Assembly (NCBI RefSeq): GCF_000695625.1
Contig: NZ_JMQI01000027.1
Coordinates: forward strand, 124,001-188,000
Origin: Amycolatopsis rifamycinica
GTDB taxonomy: Bacteria > Actinomycetota > Actinomycetes > Mycobacteriales > Pseudonocardiaceae
Length of the DNA: 64,000 bases
Reading direction: 5' to 3'
Below, piece by piece: positions 51,252-59,884 of the stretch (the first letter of the stretch is position 1; every line of letters begins with the position of its first letter). The translations under genes were made by a program, and so were the position numbers. The notes under the pieces were generated by a model. It was not told the DNA's origin. It did not search any database and saw only the letters and a list, made by a program, of their open reading frames with translations.

Positions 51252-52661
51252 TCACGCGAGATCGGCGGTGCACAGCTCCGGCTCGGGGGCCGGGCGGGTG
51301 CGGCGGGCCAGGACCAGGCCGCCGAGGGCCACCGCCGCGATCAGGAAGCCCGCGCTGACCCCGTAGGCCATGCGGTACCCGGCCGCCAGCGCCGCACGGT
51401 GGTCCAGCGCGCCGAGGCTCTCCGTGCGGGCGGCGGCCACCGCGGCCAGGACCGCCGTGCCGACCGCCGCCCCGACCTGCTGGGTCGTGTTGATCAGGCC
51501 GGACGCGACGCCGGCGTCCGCGGCCGGGACGTCCGCCATCGCCAGGCCCATCAGCGCCGGGATGGCCGCGCCGGCCCCGAGGCCCATCAGCAGCAGCGGC
51601 GGCAGGATGCCGGTGAAGTAGGCGTCCGAGACGCGGGTGAGCAGCAGCAGGCCCACGATCACCAGGCCGAGCCCGGCGAGCAGCACCGCGCGCGGGCCGA
51701 ACCGCGCCGAGAGCTTGTCCGCGAAGCCGAGCGACGCCACGGCGATCACCAGCGGCACCGGGACGAACGCGACCCCGGTCCCCAGCGCGTCGAGGCCCAG
51801 CACCTGCTGCAGGTACAACGCCGTGACGAACTGGAAGCCGAGCATCCCGGCGACCATCAGCACCATCACCACGTTCGCGCCGGCCACCGCGCGGATCCGG
51901 AACAGCCGCAGCGGCAGCAACGGCGTCCGCGCCTTCGCCTGCCGCACCGCGAAGGCCGCGAGCAGGACGACGGCCGCGGCGAGCGCGCCCCAGGACGACG
52001 CCGAGATGCCGTACACGCCGAGCATCACCGCGGCGGTGACCAGGACCGCGCCGAGCACGTCCAGGCCCGCCCGAAGACCCGTCCCGCGGTCCGGCGAGAC
52101 GACTCGCACGGCCAGCAGCAGCGCCGCGACGCCGATCGGCAGGTTGACGTAGAACGTCCAGTGCCAGCTCAGCGCCTGCGTCAGGGCACCGCCCGCGATG
52201 AGCCCGATCGACGCGCCCGCCGCCTGCGTGAAGCTGTACACCCCGATCGCCTTCGCCCGGGCGCGGGGCTCGGGGTACATCGTGACGATCATCCCGAGCA
52301 CCACGGCCGACGCGAGCGCGCCGTCGACGCCCTGGGCGAACCGGGCCACGACCAGGACGCCCGCGTCCGCGGACAGGCCGGCGACCAGGGAGGCGAGGGT
52401 GAACAGGCTCAGCCCGCCGAGGAAGACGCGGCGGCGGCCGAGCAGGTCGCCCAGGCGCCCGGAGAGCAGCAGCAGGCCGCCGAAGGCGACGAGGTAGGCG
52501 GTGAAGACCCAGGACAGCCCGGCGGGCGTGAACCCGAGGTCGGCCTGGATCGCGGGCAGGGCCACCGCGACGATGCTGCTGTCCAGCACGACCATCAGCG
52601 AGGCGGCGCACAGCACCGCCAACGCGAGGCGGCGGGAGCGGGTGGGGTGGTTCTCGGCCAT
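51252..52661 (-). CDS. MFS drug efflux transporter, EmrB/QacA (DHA2) type
   Basis: A 469-residue membrane protein with 14 helices. Family motifs are VLDSSIVAVALPAIQADLGFTPAGLSWVFTAYLV (motif D1), GGLLLLSGRLGDLLGRRRVFLGGL (motif A), RFAQGVDGALASAV (motif B) and GPAIGLIAGG-like ASIGLIAGGALTQALSWHWTFYVNLPIG (motif C, given in parts). Such pumps use the proton gradient to expel drugs. The divergent HxlR gene and an inverted repeat between the two point to regulation by HxlR. The ATG at 52661 has GGAGGGG upstream. Confidence 0.92.
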   Translation of the reverse strand: MAENHPTRSRRLALAVLCAASLMVVLDSSIVAVALPAIQADLGFTPAGLSWVFTAYLVAFGGLLLLSGRLGDLLGRRRVFLGGLSLFTLASLVAGLSADAGVLVVARFAQGVDGALASAVVLGMIVTMYPEPRARAKAIGVYSFTQAAGASIGLIAGGALTQALSWHWTFYVNLPIGVAALLLAVRVVSPDRGTGLRAGLDVLGAVLVTAAVMLGVYGISASSWGALAAAVVLLAAFAVRQAKARTPLLPLRLFRIRAVAGANVVMVLMVAGMLGFQFVTALYLQQVLGLDALGTGVAFVPVPLVIAVASLGFADKLSARFGPRAVLLAGLGLVIVGLLLLTRVSDAYFTGILPPLLLMGLGAGAAIPALMGLAMADVPAADAGVASGLINTTQQVGAAVGTAVLAAVAAARTESLGALDHRAALAAGYRMAYGVSAGFLIAAVALGGLVLARRTRPAPEPELCTADLA

Positions 52662-52702
52662 ATCAGGCCCCTCCAGACGAGAGTTCCCCCTGGTCGATGC
52701 CA

Positions 52703-52725
52703 GGGCACTTCTTGTAACAGTGCCC
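52703..52725. promoter_or_regulatory. Operator in the HxlR-MFS intergenic region
   Basis: GGGCACT (52703-52709) and AGTGCCC (52719-52725) are inverted with a 9-bp spacer and lie midway between the divergent starts. The position fits HxlR binding that represses the pump gene and itself. Confidence 0.6.
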
Positions 52726-52766
52726 ATCATGTGTGACCATGGGATCGCCCGGAAGGAGGCACTTCC

Positions 52767-53165
52767 ATGTCCCAGGGGAACATCGGTGTACCTGTCCAGG
52801 TCACCGAGATCGACCCGGAGAAACTCGACGTCTGCACGGTGCTGGAGGTCATCAACCGGATCAGCGGCAAGTGGGCGATCGGCATCCTGCTGGAAGCCAT
52901 CCGGGGCCCGGTGCGGTTCACCGAGCTGGAACGCGCGGTCGAGGGGATCAGCCGCCGGATGCTGACGCTGACCCTGCGCAACCTCGAGCGCGACGGCCTG
53001 CTGAACCGCACTATCTACCCGACCGTCCCGCCGCGCGTGGAGTACGAGGCCACGCCGATGGCGAAGGAGCTGTACCAGTCCCTGAACGGCCTCCTCGGCT
53101 GGGCGGAGCAGCACCGCGACGACATCGCCGCCGCCCGCGTCGCCTACGACACCGCCGCCTCCTGA
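52767..53165 (+). CDS. HxlR-family transcriptional regulator
   Basis: A 132-residue winged-helix regulator. VCTVLEVINRISGKWAIGILLEAIRGPVRFTELERAVEGISRRMLTLTLRNLERDGLLNRTIYPTVPPRVEY (in parts) is the complete HxlR/MarR-like domain. Its N-terminal Cys near residue 22 (DVCTV) is at the place of the redox or electrophile-sensing Cys in QorR/HypR-type members. It is divergent from an efflux pump gene. ATG at 52767 with GGAGG upstream. Confidence 0.92.
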   Translation: MSQGNIGVPVQVTEIDPEKLDVCTVLEVINRISGKWAIGILLEAIRGPVRFTELERAVEGISRRMLTLTLRNLERDGLLNRTIYPTVPPRVEYEATPMAKELYQSLNGLLGWAEQHRDDIAAARVAYDTAAS

Positions 53166-53173
53166 ACGCCGAA

Positions 53174-53203
53174 GGCGGCACTTTCACGTGAAAGTGCCGC
53201 CTG
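53174..53203. terminator. Palindromic terminator, copy of the 29625 element
   Basis: A 30-bp perfect palindrome with the left half AGGCGGCACTTTCAC, identical over 30 bp to 29629-29658. It ends the HxlR transcript; dctA converges on it. A partial copy of the right arm (AGTGCCGCCTGGGGCGG) is repeated at 53219-53235. Confidence 0.8.
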
Positions 53204-53334
53204 GGGCGGAGAGGGGGGAGTGCCGCCTGGGGCGGAGGACGTGGAACGGGCCGCGGCGCGAGGTCGGGGGAACTCGCACCGCGGCCCGCGGTGGTTCGTG
53301 CTCAGCGGGGGCGTGAGCACGAACGCCTGGAGGG

Positions 53335-54678
53335 TTACTTCGCCGCGGCTTCCTCCGGCTCGGGCTGCCGCTCCTCGTCGATCAAGGTGGCTTCGTCGAA
53401 CGGCGCGTTCCCGGCGAACACCCGTTCCGCCTGCTCGCGGTCGAACTCCTTCGTCCAGTTTCCGATGAGGACGGTCGCGACGGCGTTGCCGGCGAAGTTG
53501 GTCAGCGCGCGGGCCTCGGACATGAACCGGTCGATGCCGAGGATGAAGCCGACGCCGTTGACCAGTTCCGGCCGGTGCGACTGCAGGCCGCTGGCCAGGG
53601 TCGCGATGCCGGAACCGCTGACGCCGGCCGCGCCCTTCGACGCGATGATCATGAACACCAGCAGGCCGATCTGCGCGCCGAGCGACAGCGGCTCGTCCTG
53701 CGCCGCGGCGATGAACAACGTCGCCATGGTCAGGTAGATCGCCGTGCCGTCCAGGTTGAACGAGTACCCGGTGGGCACGGTGATGCCGACGACCGACTTG
53801 CCGACACCCAGGTGCTCCATCTTCGCGATCAGCCGCGGCAGCGCCGACTCCGACGACGACGTCGACAGGATCAGCAGGAACTCGCGGCCGAGGTACCGCA
53901 GCAGGTGCCAGATGTTCACCCGCGCGCCGATCCACAGCACCAGGCCGAGGACGACGAACACGAACACCAGGCAGGTCGCGTAGAAGCCGATCATGATCAC
54001 CGCGAGGCTCTTCAGCGCGGCCCAGCCGGTCGCGCCGACCACGGCGGCGATCGCCCCGAACGCGCCGATCGGCGCGGCCCACATGATCATCGCCAGGACG
54101 CGGAACACCAGGCGCTGGATGTGCTCGACGCCGCGCAGGATCGGCGCGCCCTTCGAACCCAGCTTCTGCAGCGCGAAGCCGACGAGCAGCGCGACGAGCA
54201 GCGTCTGCAGGACCTGGCCCTCGGTGAAGGCCGAGACGAACGTCTTCGGGATGATGTGGAGCAGGAAGTCGACCGGGCCCTCGGAGCCGGTGGCGGACTT
54301 CTGGACGCTCTTCACGTCGGCGGGGTTGAGGTGCAGTCCCTCACCCGGGTGCAGGATGTTGCCGACGACCAGGCCGATGGCGAGGGCGAACGTCGACATC
54401 ACGATGAAGTAGACCAGCGCCATGACGCCGACCTTGCCGACCTTCGCCGCCTTGGCGACCGAGCCGACACCGATCACGATGGTGCAGAAGATGATCGGGG
54501 AGATCATCATCTTGATCAGGTTGACGAATCCGTCGCCCAGTGGCTTCAGGCCCTTGGCGAAGCCGGGGAAGAGAAAACCCACCAGGATTCCGAGCAGGAC
54601 CGCGACGATCACGGCCAGGTACAGGTAGTGGGTCTTGTCGCGGCGGCGCGGCGCCGCGTCGGGGGTCGGTGTCGGCAC
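53335..54678 (-). CDS. dctA: Dicarboxylate:cation symporter DctA
   Basis: DctA imports succinate, fumarate and malate with Na+ or H+. The 447-residue protein has the features of the DAACS family: helices from YLYLAVIVAVLLGILVGFLFPGF on, the Ser-rich hairpin LLILSTSSSESALPRLIAKME, GITVPTGYSFNLDGTAIYLTMATLF, the ASKGAAGVSGSGIATLA hairpin and IDRFMSEARALTNFAGNAVATVLI (in parts). The start is GTG 54678 with TGGAGG upstream. It is divergent from a citrate/dicarboxylate two-component system, which should control it. TACAGT on the minus strand (54715-54720) is a likely -10 box. Confidence 0.94.
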   Translation of the reverse strand: MPTPTPDAAPRRRDKTHYLYLAVIVAVLLGILVGFLFPGFAKGLKPLGDGFVNLIKMMISPIIFCTIVIGVGSVAKAAKVGKVGVMALVYFIVMSTFALAIGLVVGNILHPGEGLHLNPADVKSVQKSATGSEGPVDFLLHIIPKTFVSAFTEGQVLQTLLVALLVGFALQKLGSKGAPILRGVEHIQRLVFRVLAMIMWAAPIGAFGAIAAVVGATGWAALKSLAVIMIGFYATCLVFVFVVLGLVLWIGARVNIWHLLRYLGREFLLILSTSSSESALPRLIAKMEHLGVGKSVVGITVPTGYSFNLDGTAIYLTMATLFIAAAQDEPLSLGAQIGLLVFMIIASKGAAGVSGSGIATLASGLQSHRPELVNGVGFILGIDRFMSEARALTNFAGNAVATVLIGNWTKEFDREQAERVFAGNAPFDEATLIDEERQPEPEEAAAK

Positions 54679-54834
54679 CGTTGCCTCCAGCTAGGGGTGT
54701 TCGGGTTGCGGCACACTGTAGGCCGGGTTCGGTGATCCGGCTCACTTGTGTTCATTGAGTTCGTGTGATGATCGCACCGTCCCGTTCGGACACCGGCTCG
54801 CGCGGTGTGCTGGTATGAGGAGGTGCCCCCGACG

Positions 54835-56409
54835 TTGCGGTCCCATTGGAGCCTGGCGCGCCAGCTGCTCGTGCTGCAGCTCGTCGTGCTCTGCGTGCTG
54901 GCCGGCGCCGGGATCACCTTCGCCTACCTCGACGCGCAGCGGGCGGTGAGCGAGAACGCGCGCGACCAGGTCCGGGTGGTCGCGGCGACGGTCGCCGACG
55001 CGCCGACCGTCGCCGCCGCGGTGACCACACCGGATCCGAGCGCGACGCTGCAGCCGTTCGCGGTGCGCGTGCAGGACCACACCCACGTGGACTTCATCAC
55101 GATCATGAGCCCGGCCGGGATCCGCTATACCCACCCGAACCCGGCCCTCATCGGGCAGCACTACCTCGGCACGATCGACAAGGCGCAGCGGGGCGAAGAG
55201 CTCACCGAGACCTACACCGGCTCGCTCGGGCCGTCGATGCGCACGGTCGTGCCGGTGTTCGACGCCGGCCACCGGGTGGTCGCGCTCGTCGCGGTCGGGA
55301 TCAGGGTCGCGGCGATCTCGGCCGAACTGCGCGAACGGCTGTGGCCGCTGTTCGGCGTCGGGGGCACGGTCGTGCTGGTCGGTGCCCTGGGCGGCTGGCT
55401 GATCAGCGCCCGGCTGCGGCGCCAGACCCGCGGCGTCGCGCCGGACGAGCTCAGCAACCTCTTCGAGTACCACGAGGCCGTGCTGCACTCGGTCCGCGAA
55501 GGCGTCCTGCTCGTCCGCCGGGACGGGCGGATCGGCCTCTGCAACGACGGCGCGCGCACGCTCCTCGGCCTCGACACCGACCCGGTCGGCCGCGACCTCG
55601 CGACGCTGGGCCTGCCCGACGGGCTCGCCGAGGCGTTCACGTCGGAGGAGAACCGGGCCGAGGAACTGCACCTGACGGACTCGCGCGTGCTGCTGGTGAG
55701 CACGACCGCCGTCCGCTCGGGCGGCCGCTCGCAGGGCACCGTCGTCGTCCTGCGCGACCACACGGAACTGCAGTCGCTGACCGGGGAGCTGACCACCGCG
55801 CGCGGCCTCGCCGAGGCGCTGCGGTCCCAGGCGCACGAAGCGGCGAACCGGCTGCACACGGTCGTTTCCCTGGTGGAAATCGGCCGACCCGAGCAGGCCG
55901 TCGAGTTCGCCACCGCCGAACTCGCCTTCGCCCAGGAGCTGACCGACCGGGTCGTCGGCGCGGTCGCCGAGCCGGTGCTCGCCGCGCTGCTGCTGGGCAA
56001 GGCGGCCGAGGCGAGCGAGCGCGGGGTCGAGCTCACGGTCACCCCGGACACCGTGATCGACGACGTCTCGCTCGGCATCGAGGCCCGCGACCTGGTGACC
56101 ATCCTCGGCAACCTGATCGACAACGGCCTCGACGCGGCCGTGCGCGGCACCGGTCACCCGAAGGTCGTCGTCACCGCCCGCTCCGACGAGGAGGGGCTGC
56201 TGCTGCGCGTCGCCGACTCCGGGCCCGGTGTGCCCGAGGACGCCGACGTGTTCCGGCGCGGGTGGTCGACGAAGGCCGAAGACGGCCACGGCCTCGGCCT
56301 CGCGCTCGTCGGGCAGGCGGTGCGCCGCTACGGCGGCACGGTCGACGTCGGGCGGGACGGCGGCGCGGTGTTCACCGTGCGCCTGCCGCGGCAGGAGGCG
56401 CGCCGGTGA
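54835..56409 (+). CDS. DcuS/CitA-type sensor histidine kinase
   Basis: A 524-residue membrane kinase: TM1 (LLVLQLVVLCVLAGAGITFAYL), an extracytoplasmic PDC/CitA-type sensor of about 130 residues (HVDFITIMSPAGIRYTHPNPALIGQHYLG in parts), TM2 (LFGVGGTVVLVGALGGWLI), a PAS domain, and the kinase core with HEAANRLHTVVSL (phospho-His), NLIDNGLDAA, DSGPGVP and GHGLGLALV. It should sense C4-dicarboxylates or citrate. Starts are debatable: AGGAGG precedes a TTG at 54835 by 11 bp, which I prefer; GTG 54823 and GTG 54805 are in frame. It overlaps the response regulator gene by 4 bp. Confidence 0.92.
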   Translation: MRSHWSLARQLLVLQLVVLCVLAGAGITFAYLDAQRAVSENARDQVRVVAATVADAPTVAAAVTTPDPSATLQPFAVRVQDHTHVDFITIMSPAGIRYTHPNPALIGQHYLGTIDKAQRGEELTETYTGSLGPSMRTVVPVFDAGHRVVALVAVGIRVAAISAELRERLWPLFGVGGTVVLVGALGGWLISARLRRQTRGVAPDELSNLFEYHEAVLHSVREGVLLVRRDGRIGLCNDGARTLLGLDTDPVGRDLATLGLPDGLAEAFTSEENRAEELHLTDSRVLLVSTTAVRSGGRSQGTVVVLRDHTELQSLTGELTTARGLAEALRSQAHEAANRLHTVVSLVEIGRPEQAVEFATAELAFAQELTDRVVGAVAEPVLAALLLGKAAEASERGVELTVTPDTVIDDVSLGIEARDLVTILGNLIDNGLDAAVRGTGHPKVVVTARSDEEGLLLRVADSGPGVPEDADVFRRGWSTKAEDGHGLGLALVGQAVRRYGGTVDVGRDGGAVFTVRLPRQEARR

Positions 56410-57074
56410 TCCGCGTGCTGGTGGTGGAGGACGAGCCGGTCGCGGCCGAGGCGCACCGCGTCTACGTCGAGCGGCTCCCGGGGTTCGCGGTGGCGGGCGT
56501 GGTCCACTCCGGCGGCGAGGCGCTGCGGTTCTGCGAACGCGACCCGGTCGACCTGGTGCTGCTGGACTTCTACCTCCCGGACACGCACGGCCTGGCGGTC
56601 TGCCGGTCGCTGCGCGCGGCCGGCCTGCCGATCGACGTCATCGCCGTGACGTCGGCGCGCGACCTCGGCCTGGTCAAAGCGGCGGTCTCGGTCGGCGTGG
56701 TGCAGTACCTGCTCAAGCCGTTCACGTTCGCCACCCTGCGCGAGAAGCTCGAGCGCTACGCGGAATTCCGCGACGCGTCCGGCGAGGTCACCGGCCAGGC
56801 GGAGATCGACCGGGCCCTCGGCGCGCTGCGCACGACCGAGCAGCCGCCGCTGCCGAAGGGCATGAGCGTCCAGACGCTGGAAGCGATCACCGACGCGCTT
56901 TCCGGCGCGGCGGAAGGACTTTCCGCGGGCGCGGCGGCCAGCGCGATCGGCGCGTCCCGCGTGACGGCCCGGCGGTACCTGGAATACCTGGCCGACAACG
57001 GCATGGCCCACCGCGAGCCGCGCTACGGCCAGGTCGGACGGCCGGAGGTCTGGTACCGGCTGACCCGCGTATAA
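56406..57074 (+). CDS. DcuR/CitB-type response regulator
   Basis: A 222-residue regulator. The receiver domain has VLVVEDEPVAAEAH, phospho-Asp54 in LLDFYLPDTHG, AVTSARD and YLLKPFTFATLREKLE. The C-terminal domain (LEAITDALSGAAEGLSAGAAASAIGASRVTARRYLEYLADNGMAHRE in parts) is the CitT/DcuR-type helix-turn-helix. The GTG start overlaps the kinase stop. With the divergent dctA it forms a dicarboxylate sensing and uptake unit. Confidence 0.93.
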   Translation: MIRVLVVEDEPVAAEAHRVYVERLPGFAVAGVVHSGGEALRFCERDPVDLVLLDFYLPDTHGLAVCRSLRAAGLPIDVIAVTSARDLGLVKAAVSVGVVQYLLKPFTFATLREKLERYAEFRDASGEVTGQAEIDRALGALRTTEQPPLPKGMSVQTLEAITDALSGAAEGLSAGAAASAIGASRVTARRYLEYLADNGMAHREPRYGQVGRPEVWYRLTRV

Positions 57075-57167
57075 CGATCTATACTTCGCAGCAGGCGACT
57101 TCCGGCGGTTCCGGTGCCGCTTTCCGTGCGGTAGACCGGGAAGATCACCGACCAGGGGAGTGCCGCC

Positions 57168-58916
57168 ATGCGGAAGTGGGCCGGGTTCGTCGCAGCGCTC
57201 GTTCTCACCGCCGGGGTCGCCGCCCCGGCGCAAGCCGGGGAGCCGACGGCCGCCGTCACCGACGTCCAGGTCACCGGGCCGGTCGCGCAGCGGTTCAACC
57301 TCGTCGTCCTCGGGGACGGCTACACCGCCGCCGAGCAGCCGAAGTTCTTCGCCGACGTCGAGCGGCACGTGAACACCCTGTGGTCGCTGGAGCCGTTCAA
57401 GTCCTACCGCAGCTACTTCAACGTCTTCGCCGTGTCGATCGACTCGCCCGAGTCCGGTGTGGACTGTGACCCCTCGCTCGACGCACCGCGCCGGAACACG
57501 CCGCTGAACATGGGGTTCTGGGGCGGCTGCAACCCGCAGAGCGTGCAGCGGCTGCTGACCGTCGACGACGACGTGGCGCAGCGGTACGCCGACCTCGTGC
57601 CCGGGACGTCCCCGGCGAACCGGCAGATCCTGGCGATCGGCAACAGCAGCACCTACGGCGGCGCGGGCGGCACCTACGCGACGGCGTCGGGCGGGAACGC
57701 GCTGTCGGCGCTGATCTCCCCGCACGAACTGGGCCACTCGCTCGGCGGCCTCGACGACGAGTACGACTACTACGCCCGCAACGTCCCGGGCGGCGCGTAC
57801 GAGGGCGGCGAGCCCGACTCGATCCACCACACCCTGCTCACCGAACCGCGGATGCGGGCCCAGCACGCCAAGTGGTGGCGCTGGCTGGGCGAGCCGAGTG
57901 AGTCCGGCGGCACGATCGGCCGCTTCGAAGGCGGGCTGTACAGCCGGAGCGGGGTCTGGCGGCCGAGCGCCCACTCGATGATGAAGACGCTCGGCTACGC
58001 GTTCGACCAGGTCGGCCGCGAGCGGATGACGCAGCGGATCGCGGCGAAGGTCCCGCTCGTCGCCGGCGGCACCCCGGCCGGGACGATCGGCGCGGACCGC
58101 GTCGTGTGGGTGCGCCCGATGCACCCGGTGAGCCACCGCCTGGACGTCACGTGGACGCTCGACGGCACCAGGCTGCCCGGCCGCGACGCGGTCGACCTGC
58201 GCCGAGCGAAGGTCAAGCCGGGCAAGCACACGCTGACGGCGACGGTGACCGACCCGACGCCGTTCGTCCGCGACCCGGCGGTCCGCCCGTCGGCCACCCG
58301 CACGTGGACGGTCGACACGACGGTGGTGACCCCGCCCGCCGGTGGGCCGGCGGTGGTGGCCTCGACGCCGACGTCGCACCCGATCGGCGGCCACGACGTC
58401 GTCTACGTCGAAACCGGCGAGCCGACCGGCTCGATCCCCGCGGTCCGCTGGTCGCTCGACGGCCGTGTGGTGGGAACCGGCTCCGACTACGCCCTCGACG
58501 CACCGCGCGGCACGCACACGCTCACCGCGACGACCGGCGGCACGACGCTGGCCTGGACGGTGGACGCGACGGGCCCGCAGACCACGGCGGAGCTGCCGCC
58601 CGGCCCGGTGTACCACGGCTCGTTCACGATGCGGCTCACCTCGCCCGACGGGATGCCGGAGTTCCGCGTTGACGGCGACGGCTGGCACAAGTACTTCGGC
58701 TGGCCGACGGACCCGGAGGCGCCGTACCTGTTCACCGCCCTCGGCACGAACATCGACGGGCTGGCGTACGGCAACCTCGGCTCGGGCGGGCTGACGGTGT
58801 CCCCGTTCGCCGACCGGACGCCGGGGTACGGCCGGCACCGCATCGAGTACCGGTCGATCGACGCGGCGGGGAACGTGGGCCCGACGCGATCGGTCACGGT
58901 GACGCTGCTGCCGTAA
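57168..58916 (+). CDS. Secreted M64-family metallopeptidase
   Basis: A 582-residue exported zinc peptidase of the IgA-peptidase M64 family. Signal peptide 1-23 (RKWAGFVAALVLTAGVAAPAQA). The catalytic domain starts at RFNLVVLGDGYTAAEQPKFFADVERHV and has the zinc site HELGH (186-190) with the third ligand in LDDEYD. From residue 300 three Ig-like beta domains follow (TWTLDGTRLPGRDAVDL, VRWSLDGRVVGTGSDYALDAP, EYRSIDAAGNVGPTRSVTVTLL), which may bind surfaces. ATG 57168 with GGGGAG upstream. Its end is 42 bp before the erm leader peptide. Confidence 0.9.
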   Translation: MRKWAGFVAALVLTAGVAAPAQAGEPTAAVTDVQVTGPVAQRFNLVVLGDGYTAAEQPKFFADVERHVNTLWSLEPFKSYRSYFNVFAVSIDSPESGVDCDPSLDAPRRNTPLNMGFWGGCNPQSVQRLLTVDDDVAQRYADLVPGTSPANRQILAIGNSSTYGGAGGTYATASGGNALSALISPHELGHSLGGLDDEYDYYARNVPGGAYEGGEPDSIHHTLLTEPRMRAQHAKWWRWLGEPSESGGTIGRFEGGLYSRSGVWRPSAHSMMKTLGYAFDQVGRERMTQRIAAKVPLVAGGTPAGTIGADRVVWVRPMHPVSHRLDVTWTLDGTRLPGRDAVDLRRAKVKPGKHTLTATVTDPTPFVRDPAVRPSATRTWTVDTTVVTPPAGGPAVVASTPTSHPIGGHDVVYVETGEPTGSIPAVRWSLDGRVVGTGSDYALDAPRGTHTLTATTGGTTLAWTVDATGPQTTAELPPGPVYHGSFTMRLTSPDGMPEFRVDGDGWHKYFGWPTDPEAPYLFTALGTNIDGLAYGNLGSGGLTVSPFADRTPGYGRHRIEYRSIDAAGNVGPTRSVTVTLLP

Positions 58917-58944
58917 ATCGGTCGCGGGCCGCCGTCGCGGCTTG

Positions 58945-58950
58945 TAGGGT
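58945..58950 (+). promoter_or_regulatory. -10 box of the erm leader transcript
   Basis: TAGGGT ends 8 bp before the ATG of the leader peptide (58959), so that peptide would be read from a leaderless end. Confidence 0.45.
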
Positions 58951-58958
58951 CCGCGGCC

Positions 58959-59018
58959 ATGGGAACCTTGTGGATGCCCGCCTGCGGGCGTAAGGCTCAG
59001 CGTCTCCGCCGCGCCTGA
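58959..59018 (+). CDS. erm leader peptide with RLR arrest motif
   Basis: A 19-codon frame encodes MGTLWMPACGRKAQRLRRA and stops at 59018. Residues 15-17 are Arg-Leu-Arg, the +X+ motif that stalls ribosomes with bound macrolide (as in the ErmD leader). The codons of this motif lie in the 5' arm region of a hairpin (58997-59034). The position upstream of erm and the motif make this a strong leader-peptide candidate. Confidence 0.7.
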   Translation: MGTLWMPACGRKAQRLRRA

Positions 59019-59034
59019 CGGCGCGCCTCGCTGA
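58997..59034 (+). promoter_or_regulatory. erm attenuator hairpin
   Basis: TCAGCG (58997-59002) pairs with CGCTGA (59029-59034); inside, CGCGCC (59010-59015) pairs with GGCGCG (59020-59025). A ribosome stalled on the RLR codons (59001-59009) would open it. Further down, CTCCA (59112-59116) can pair with TGGAG (59128-59132) that carries the erm SD. Confidence 0.6.
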
Positions 59035-59140
59035 CGATCCGATCGCGCCGTACTTCCGGATGCCCCGGCACCCGGAGGCGGTCGAGCGCACTCCGCTCCC
59101 ATCCCCGGGTGCTCCATTCCGCACGTCTGGAGTACCTCCC

Positions 59141-59884
59141 TTGTCCCGTTCCGTCCACGGCGGACGCCACGAACTCGGCCAGAACTTCCTGCACCACCCC
59201 CCGACGATCGACCGGATCGTCCGGCTCGTCCGCGCGACGGACGGCCCGATCCTCGAGATCGGCGCCGGCGACGGCGCGCTCACCGGCCGGTTGGCGACGC
59301 TCGGGCGTGACGTCCGGGCGGTCGACCTCGACGAGCACCGCGTGCGCCGGCTCCGGCGCCGCCTGCCGTCGGTGACGGTCGTCCACGACGACGCCCTGCG
59401 GATCCCGCTCGACCGGCCGGTCGTCGTGGGGAACCTGCCGTTCCACCTGACCACCCCGATCCTGCGGCGGCTGCTCGCCACCGGCAGCTGGGCCGAGGCG
59501 GTCCTGCTGACGCAGTGGGAGGTGGCCCGCAAACGCGCCGGCGTCGGCGGTCGCACCCTGTTGACCGCGCAGACCGCGCCCTGGTTCGGCTTCACCCTGC
59601 ACGGGCGCGTCCCGGCCGACGGGTTCCGGCCGAAACCGAGCGTCGACGGCGGGCTGCTCACGATCTCGCGCCGGCCGGAGCCGCTCGTCGACCCGGCCGA
59701 ACGCGCCGGCTACGAGACATTCGTGCGCCAGGTCTTCACCGGCCGCGGCCGCGGGATCGAACAGATCCTCACCGCGGCGGTCCCGAAGCCGTGGCGGGCG
59801 CTCCTCAAGGCCGCGGGGATCCCGCCCTCGGCCCTGCCTCGCGACCTCACCCCGGAGCAGTGGGCGGCGTTGTGGAACGGCTAG
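59141..59884 (+). CDS. erm: 23S rRNA (adenine-N6) methyltransferase, Erm family
   Basis: Erm methylates A2058 of 23S rRNA and gives resistance to macrolides, lincosamides and streptogramin B. The 247-residue protein starts with HGGRHELGQNFLHH, has SAM motif I EIGAGDGALTGRL, the acidic loop VDLDEHR, VVHDDALRIPL, the catalytic motif IV VVGNLPFHLTTPILRRLL, and the C-terminal RNA-binding helices. It belongs to the actinomycete type with KRAGVGGRTLLTAQTAPWF. The TTG at 59141 follows GGAG by 8 bp and gives the usual N-terminus; an ATG at 59060 would add 27 odd residues. Its stop overlaps that of the convergent GH20 gene by 4 bp. Confidence 0.92.
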   Translation: MSRSVHGGRHELGQNFLHHPPTIDRIVRLVRATDGPILEIGAGDGALTGRLATLGRDVRAVDLDEHRVRRLRRRLPSVTVVHDDALRIPLDRPVVVGNLPFHLTTPILRRLLATGSWAEAVLLTQWEVARKRAGVGGRTLLTAQTAPWFGFTLHGRVPADGFRPKPSVDGGLLTISRRPEPLVDPAERAGYETFVRQVFTGRGRGIEQILTAAVPKPWRALLKAAGIPPSALPRDLTPEQWAALWNG

